DNA from: Planctomycetota bacterium | GTDB lineage: Bacteria > Planctomycetota > UBA1135 | Length of the DNA stretch: 11,353 bases | Direction: 5' to 3' | Assembly (NCBI GenBank): GCA_022447335.1 | Contig: JAKVCF010000074.1 | Span: 1-11,353, forward strand | Shown: positions 7,298 through 11,353 of the stretch, in pieces | Numbering within the stretch: the first letter of the stretch is position 1 | How the letters are laid out: every line of letters begins with the position of its first letter | The notes under the pieces: model-generated | The model's input: the letters and a program-made list of their open reading frames with translations, nothing else | The model's database searches: none | What the model was told of the DNA's origin: nothing | Position numbers and translations under genes: made by a program

Positions 7298-9238
7298 CTA
7301 ATGTGACGTCTGGTGTAGGCCGCCAAAGTGTTGTGGGTGACGTTCGCGTAGCGAATAGTCGCGCGCCCAAGGGCCAAGGAGGTCATCTCCTTTTAGTAGA
7401 AGTAAGGTGTCTGTGTCAGCATTGTGACGATCTGGCACGACGAAAATTTCTTCGGTATAGCGCCCGACTTGCGAAATGCGCAGCTCATCGATGCTTCCGG
7501 CAAACCAGCTGGTGCCACGACCTTGCCCATCAACATCTGCGCCGATAATTAATGGTAAATCGTTTACGCGTCGCGTTCCGCTTGTGGTCACAGAAGATAT
7601 GAGTTTCCCATCGATATAAAGGCGTACGGAATTGCCGTCATACACGCCCGCAAGGTGATACCAGCGATTCGGCTGCAGCGACTTGGGTGGGCCGGCGGCT
7701 TCTACGTAACCATGCCCTTCAAAATAGACCATGAAAGCTGGCGTGCCTTCGTTGAGAAAGAACCCCCATTCTGAGTTTTCTGTTTTGTTTACCACGCCTT
7801 GCCGTTGGGTAAATCTGTCGGCACGCATCCGAAACTCAACGGTGAAGGCGCCCTGCGGCAGATCGAGGCTTTTACTTGGGACTTCAATGTGATCATCGAT
7901 TCCATCAAACTGGAAGTAGCCGTTCGCAGTCGTCTTTAGTGAGGGTAGTGCGGGCGCCTGTACTCGGATCTGGGGGCTACGTTCAGGAAGGGGTATGCGC
8001 AGTTGTTCGCCGATCACGTCAGCTTGCAGTCGCACCGCAGGTAGTCGCAGAGCGCGGTCGAGTGGCTCGCCAAAGCGATGCACGCGCAGTGAGGTGCGCA
8101 AAGTTTCACCCACCTCAATTGTGGCGTGCTGATGATCGGGAGAAAAGCTCCAGCGCGGGTCTGAGCAATTGCCGCTGAGCACTACTTCGAGCGGCATTGC
8201 ACTCGGGTTGCGGACTATTATTGGTAAATCAAAGCTGCCACCCCAGTGTTCGTCGAGTTGAATTTCACCGTCGATCTCAACACGTAGTTTGTTGGAAAGA
8301 TTACGGCAGGCATCGACTAGCTCGACCGTCACCAGTCGTGGGTCGTCCACGCTGCCAACCGGTATTGAGGCGATCGAAAGCTGCTCATCGCGGACTGTAA
8401 TGAGGTGGTACTGGTGCAGGACTCCTGCCTCAGGCAGTATGCCGGATTGATGGCCGCCGACGGTCGCCAAAGTGAAGTACTCAATGCCGTCACGCTTGCC
8501 AGCATATTTCATTTGGTGGATATGACCGGCGAAGACAGCGCTCACATTTCCCTGTGCGGCTAGTAAGCGATGCACACGCTCCCAGTCGTCACCGTACTGG
8601 CCACCAAACCAGCGAGGGTGATGCATGAAGATGAAGACGTGACGCGCTTCACTTGTCTTGCGAAGTGTCTGTTCTAGCCAAGCAAATTGCTCGGGGCTCA
8701 TGCGCTGCGATTCGGGCTTCCGGAAGTTGCGCTCGCCGGTCTTAGGGTTTGGCTCATCGGTGTAGAGAACGATGAACCAGCAGTCCTTATGCTCGAAGGC
8801 GTACCAGAGCGGGCCAAAAGTTTGTTCGTAGCGTTTCTCGTGTTCTTCTTCTGGTCGATTTGGGCCTCTCCAATAGACGTCGTGATTACCCGCAACCGGA
8901 AACCATGGCATCGATAACTGGCTCATGATGCCGAGGAACTCATCGGCTTGCTTTGCCCATTCTTCAGTCTGGTTATAGCCTTCAATCAAGTCGCCGACTG
9001 TCATGACTAGGTCGGGGCCGAGGACATTGACTTCCTTAACAGCATCAGCCAGCACTTCTACACCCTTGGTTGGGCCGCCGGTACGGTCGCCAAAGATGGC
9101 GAAGCTGAAAGCGTCATCTTCAAGTGGTAGGCGCAGTTCGACGGGGGAGTCCCGGTCAGTCGTGAAACGATCCGGGTGAAGGTGTGCATGCTCGCTTTGT
9201 TGTAGGCTGAATGCGAGCAAGGTTAGTGGCGTTATCAA
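7298..9238 (-). CDS. Exported calcineurin-like metallophosphoesterase with C-terminal LamG (laminin G/jellyroll) domain
   Basis: This is a 646-residue protein with a TTG start. A TAA lies three codons upstream in the same frame, so TTG is the only usual start codon near the top. The first residues (ITPLTLLAFSLQQSE) are a short hydrophobic leader, consistent with export. The phosphoesterase domain spans about 43-290: motif I FGDRTGG (Asp51), motif II GDLIEG (Asp83), motif III GNHD (117-120), motif IV MHHP (205-208) and motif V GHIH (238-241), which together give nearly the full two-metal site. Motif I has Thr53 where the classic DxH histidine would be. A beta-rich region (about 295-430) follows, then a LamG-like jellyroll (about 439-600) with FDGIDDHIEVP, WYHLAGVYDG and GSIDELRIS. 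The substrate is unknown; the LamG domain suggests binding to a polysaccharide or surface polymer. It starts 6 bases after the dynamin-like gene and is presumably cotranscribed with it. Confidence 0.92.
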   Translation of the reverse strand: MITPLTLLAFSLQQSEHAHLHPDRFTTDRDSPVELRLPLEDDAFSFAIFGDRTGGPTKGVEVLADAVKEVNVLGPDLVMTVGDLIEGYNQTEEWAKQADEFLGIMSQLSMPWFPVAGNHDVYWRGPNRPEEEHEKRYEQTFGPLWYAFEHKDCWFIVLYTDEPNPKTGERNFRKPESQRMSPEQFAWLEQTLRKTSEARHVFIFMHHPRWFGGQYGDDWERVHRLLAAQGNVSAVFAGHIHQMKYAGKRDGIEYFTLATVGGHQSGILPEAGVLHQYHLITVRDEQLSIASIPVGSVDDPRLVTVELVDACRNLSNKLRVEIDGEIQLDEHWGGSFDLPIIVRNPSAMPLEVVLSGNCSDPRWSFSPDHQHATIEVGETLRTSLRVHRFGEPLDRALRLPAVRLQADVIGEQLRIPLPERSPQIRVQAPALPSLKTTANGYFQFDGIDDHIEVPSKSLDLPQGAFTVEFRMRADRFTQRQGVVNKTENSEWGFFLNEGTPAFMVYFEGHGYVEAAGPPKSLQPNRWYHLAGVYDGNSVRLYIDGKLISSVTTSGTRRVNDLPLIIGADVDGQGRGTSWFAGSIDELRISQVGRYTEEIFVVPDRHNADTDTLLLLKGDDLLGPWARDYSLRERHPQHFGGLHQTSH

Positions 9239-9244
9239 AATGTC

Positions 9245-11317
9245 TTAACCCTCAGGTTGTGGGTCAGTGTTGATTCCGACCTCTTCTTCGATTTCTAGCT
9301 TGAGATTGTTTGGATTAGTCGTTGCGTACTGATCAGACAGAAAATCCAGGCCGCCTTCAGCCTTGCTCAATTCGTCGTGGAGCGAGCGTAGGCTGGCTGA
9401 TAGCGCGGCGACCTTTTCGAGTTCGATCGTCACGCACTCGAGATCTTTTGCGGCATGATTTGCAGCAACTTCCAGGCGCTCAAGTGTCAGTTTTATGCCG
9501 AAGTGTGCGTAACTTTGGGTCAACCATTTGGCAAGGCGGGGCATGCTGTGTTTTAGAAAGTCGGCAGCAGCGTCTGCCGCTTCAGCCTTCATATAGGTCT
9601 GGCCCGCATAACCCATGCGCTTCTTCTTCATCGATTGTGTCAGGCGATGTTCGCCCTTGGCGCCCAAAACGCGCATGCGCACTTTGTCGATATTTCGGAA
9701 GAGTATCCAATCCCAGAAACTTTTTTTCACTGGGATGATGGCTTTGTGGAGCGGGATCTCAATGTATTCGATGGCGGAGCCTCCATCGATCCGTTCGATT
9801 GCCTCTCGGCCAATAGCGGTTAAGTCGGCTCCGCAAGAGGCTGCCTGTTCGGCCAAACCTTCTGGTAAGGTCAGGCCGCCCGGCGCGCGGTGAACTCGCT
9901 GGCGTAGCGCGGCCATCTGGGTAGAGACGATCTCTGCCTGTAAGTCACGTAGCACGCTACCGAGCCCGCCTTTCACTAGGCTCTTGAGGCTACTGGTTTC
10001 TTGGAACCACTTTTCGATCGTTTCATTGAGTTTGTTTTCCGTTTTTTGTCCGAGATGAGCCTCTTCTTCGGTCGAGGCAGCCTCTAGATCGGGCTGCACG
10101 CCCCTGAAGTGGCCTACCCACTCGAAGCTAAGTAATTCTTCGATCGATGCCGAGCGTTCTTGCGCGGCAGCGCGGTCAGCCTCGAGTTCGCGGACGCGTA
10201 TTTCCATTTCGGCTACTGCATTATCGGCGAGTAGGCGGCGTAATCCGGCGACCAGGTTTTCTGCTTGGCGCAGGCTGTCGCCGAGAAAAGCTAATAAGTA
10301 CTCGTCGGAGTCGAGGTAGTCTTTCAGGTCGCCGAGGAAGCTATCAAAGGTAGCCCGACGACCATCTTCGGCCTCAGCTGGCGTCGAATCGTTCAGTCGA
10401 CGGCTTGCCGCGTTCAACAGGTCGGATGGGTAGATCTTGAGACGACCTTCTTCGCGTGCTTGCTTGAGCGAGCTGCTCATCGAAAAATTCTCGAAAGCCT
10501 CGATCAGGCGTATCGGATCTTCCGACTCGAGTGAGGGGGCGAGACTGCCGTCAGGGCGCAGGTCACGCTTGGTAGTGTCGAGATTGACGACCAGAAAGAT
10601 TTTGCTGAACAGCTCCAGGAGTTCGTGAAACTCATGAAAGACTTGTTCGAGAAAGAGGTTGTCCGTCTTAACGACGAAAATTGCGCAGGTGGCCGTGTCT
10701 CGGAACTCGCGCGTCATCTGGTCGTAACCAAACTTCATCCTCGAATAGAGCCCCGGTGTGTCGACGACGACAGTTCCCGAGTTCTTTAGCGCTTCTGCTG
10801 GAACGCAGATGTCTAGGCGTCGAATCGCCTGTGGAAAGTGGGTGGTCGGATCGAAATCGGCTCCGGTCTCCTCGATTTGGCGGATGTGCTCGACGAGCTC
10901 GGTGTGCGCACGGTTCATTTCCATGCGCAGTGCGGCCGCGTCGTGTAGTTCGTCGACCTGTCCGTCGTAGCGGGTCAGCTTGTAGCGACGCTGAGTGGAG
11001 TGCTGGACAAAGACCATGCAGGGGTAGGCCGGCATGGTTGTGACCTCGCTGACATAGCTCGCCGCGATGGCGTTCATCAGTGTGGACTTGCCCGATTTCA
11101 ATGGGCCAAAAATCAGCACATAGGCCTGTTGCTCTTCGACTTTGTTTATGAGCGATTGCAGCTGGTGTGTGCGGTCGCGTAGGCCTGGCAGAAGTTTGCG
11201 AATCGGGCTAGCCGCGTCGAGCGCGGCTAGGGACTCCGAGGAGCTCGCGAGGGGGTCGAGGAGGGGATGAACGATCGCCCCGAATTCGTCGCAGAATCGG
11301 CTCAGCAGGGTTCTCAC
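9245..11317 (-). CDS. Dynamin-like GTPase (bacterial dynamin family)
   Basis: This is a 690-residue protein with a GTG start; an in-frame TAA four codons upstream limits any extension. The GTPase domain spans about 60-330. G1 is GPLKSGKST (71-79), the likely G2 threonine is Thr93 or Thr94 in VTTMPAYP, and G3 is DTPGL (186-190). G4 lies in the VNLDTTKRD stretch (244-252) and is read either as NLD or as the dynamin-style TKRD. The remainder is mostly helical with charged coiled-coil-like stretches (about 365-395 and 612-655), as in the stalk of bacterial dynamin-like proteins. No transmembrane segment is evident, but a basic/aromatic patch, PVKKSFWDWILFRN (529-542), could be a membrane-contact loop. 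Dynamin-like proteins bind and remodel membranes in a GTP-dependent way. Many bacterial ones occur as adjacent pairs, and only one is seen here. A strong hairpin-forming sequence lies near the 5' end (11208-11230). The family call is firm; the cellular role is open. Confidence 0.88.
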   Translation of the reverse strand: MRTLLSRFCDEFGAIVHPLLDPLASSSESLAALDAASPIRKLLPGLRDRTHQLQSLINKVEEQQAYVLIFGPLKSGKSTLMNAIAASYVSEVTTMPAYPCMVFVQHSTQRRYKLTRYDGQVDELHDAAALRMEMNRAHTELVEHIRQIEETGADFDPTTHFPQAIRRLDICVPAEALKNSGTVVVDTPGLYSRMKFGYDQMTREFRDTATCAIFVVKTDNLFLEQVFHEFHELLELFSKIFLVVNLDTTKRDLRPDGSLAPSLESEDPIRLIEAFENFSMSSSLKQAREEGRLKIYPSDLLNAASRRLNDSTPAEAEDGRRATFDSFLGDLKDYLDSDEYLLAFLGDSLRQAENLVAGLRRLLADNAVAEMEIRVRELEADRAAAQERSASIEELLSFEWVGHFRGVQPDLEAASTEEEAHLGQKTENKLNETIEKWFQETSSLKSLVKGGLGSVLRDLQAEIVSTQMAALRQRVHRAPGGLTLPEGLAEQAASCGADLTAIGREAIERIDGGSAIEYIEIPLHKAIIPVKKSFWDWILFRNIDKVRMRVLGAKGEHRLTQSMKKKRMGYAGQTYMKAEAADAAADFLKHSMPRLAKWLTQSYAHFGIKLTLERLEVAANHAAKDLECVTIELEKVAALSASLRSLHDELSKAEGGLDFLSDQYATTNPNNLKLEIEEEVGINTDPQPEG
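9249..9253 (-). promoter_or_regulatory. Possible ribosome binding site for the metallophosphoesterase gene
   Basis: GAGGG on the minus strand lies within the last codons of the dynamin-like gene, 10 bases before the TTG start at 9238 and 7 bases before an in-frame ATT at 9241. It is the only purine-rich match close to the start and supports initiation just after the TAA of the preceding gene. The spacing to TTG is slightly long, so this is a modest call. Confidence 0.4.
11208..11230. repeat. Perfect 9-bp GC-rich inverted repeat near the 5' end of the dynamin-like gene
   Basis: CTAGCCGCG (11208-11216) and CGCGGCTAG (11222-11230) are exact reverse complements around a 5-base loop. The element falls at codons 30-37 of the GTPase, about 90 bases into the message, where a stable stem could affect early translation or transcript stability. 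It lies in coding sequence with no T-run, so it is not a terminator. Confidence 0.6.
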
Positions 11318-11330
11318 GAGTTCAGATTAA

Positions 11331-11342
11331 CCCTTCCTTCCT
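11331..11342 (-). promoter_or_regulatory. Possible ribosome binding site for the dynamin-like GTPase gene
   Basis: The leader carries a purine run, AGGAAGGAAGGG, on the minus strand ending 13 bases before the GTG start at 11317. An in-frame TAA lies between it and the GTG, so the run is not part of the coding sequence. It is a plausible but widely spaced Shine-Dalgarno sequence. The promoter of the minus-strand group, if nearby, would lie beyond the window. Confidence 0.35.
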
Positions 11343-11353
11343 GTGCGTTCCTC

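Noticed and set aside
10681..11043. Plus-strand open frame opposite the GTPase domain
   Set aside because: It lies directly opposite the G1-G3 region of the dynamin-like protein and reads as low-complexity Arg/Ser/Cys sequence, so it is a shadow frame.

Overview
This window looks like chromosomal DNA from a member of the PVC superphylum (Planctomycetota or Verrucomicrobiota). The plus strand carries a DUF1553 (PSD1-type) protein followed by a DUF1501 protein, a pair typical of these bacteria, and then a DUF1080 protein. The minus strand carries a 'PVC-type heme-binding' dehydrogenase with a C-terminal CxxCH cytochrome. I cannot choose between the two phyla, or name a genus, from the sequence alone. 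Base composition looks moderately GC-rich and fairly even. I see no tRNA, rRNA, CRISPR array, insertion sequence or other sign of a mobile element.

The layout is two convergent gene groups. Plus strand (1-3791): the 3' part of a DUF1553 gene that enters from outside the window, then a DUF1501 gene overlapping it by 8 bases, then after 58 bases a small exported DUF1080 (LamG-like) protein. Minus strand, in transcription order (11317 down to 3794): a 690-residue dynamin-like GTPase, an exported calcineurin-like metallophosphoesterase with a C-terminal LamG domain, an 864-residue propeller/helical-repeat/cytochrome c protein, and a cytoplasmic BtuF-like substrate-binding protein. The two groups meet tail to tail with 2 bases between their stop codons. 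Coding density is nearly complete. The only gaps are 58 bases (3098-3155), 2 bases (3792-3793), 67 bases (7231-7297), 6 bases (9239-9244) and the leader at 11318-11353.

How the genes may work together is mostly inference. The plus-strand set resembles the exported or envelope DUF1549/DUF1553-DUF1501-DUF1080 modules that PVC bacteria carry in many copies, often near polysaccharide degradation genes; their biochemistry is poorly settled. The minus-strand set combines a membrane-remodelling type GTPase, two exported proteins and a cytoplasmic ligand-binding protein. The last two genes share an ATGA stop-start overlap, and the first two lie in the same reading frame separated only by one TAA and two codons. 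That arrangement is the most interesting part of the window. I found no clear defence system or other plainly new system.
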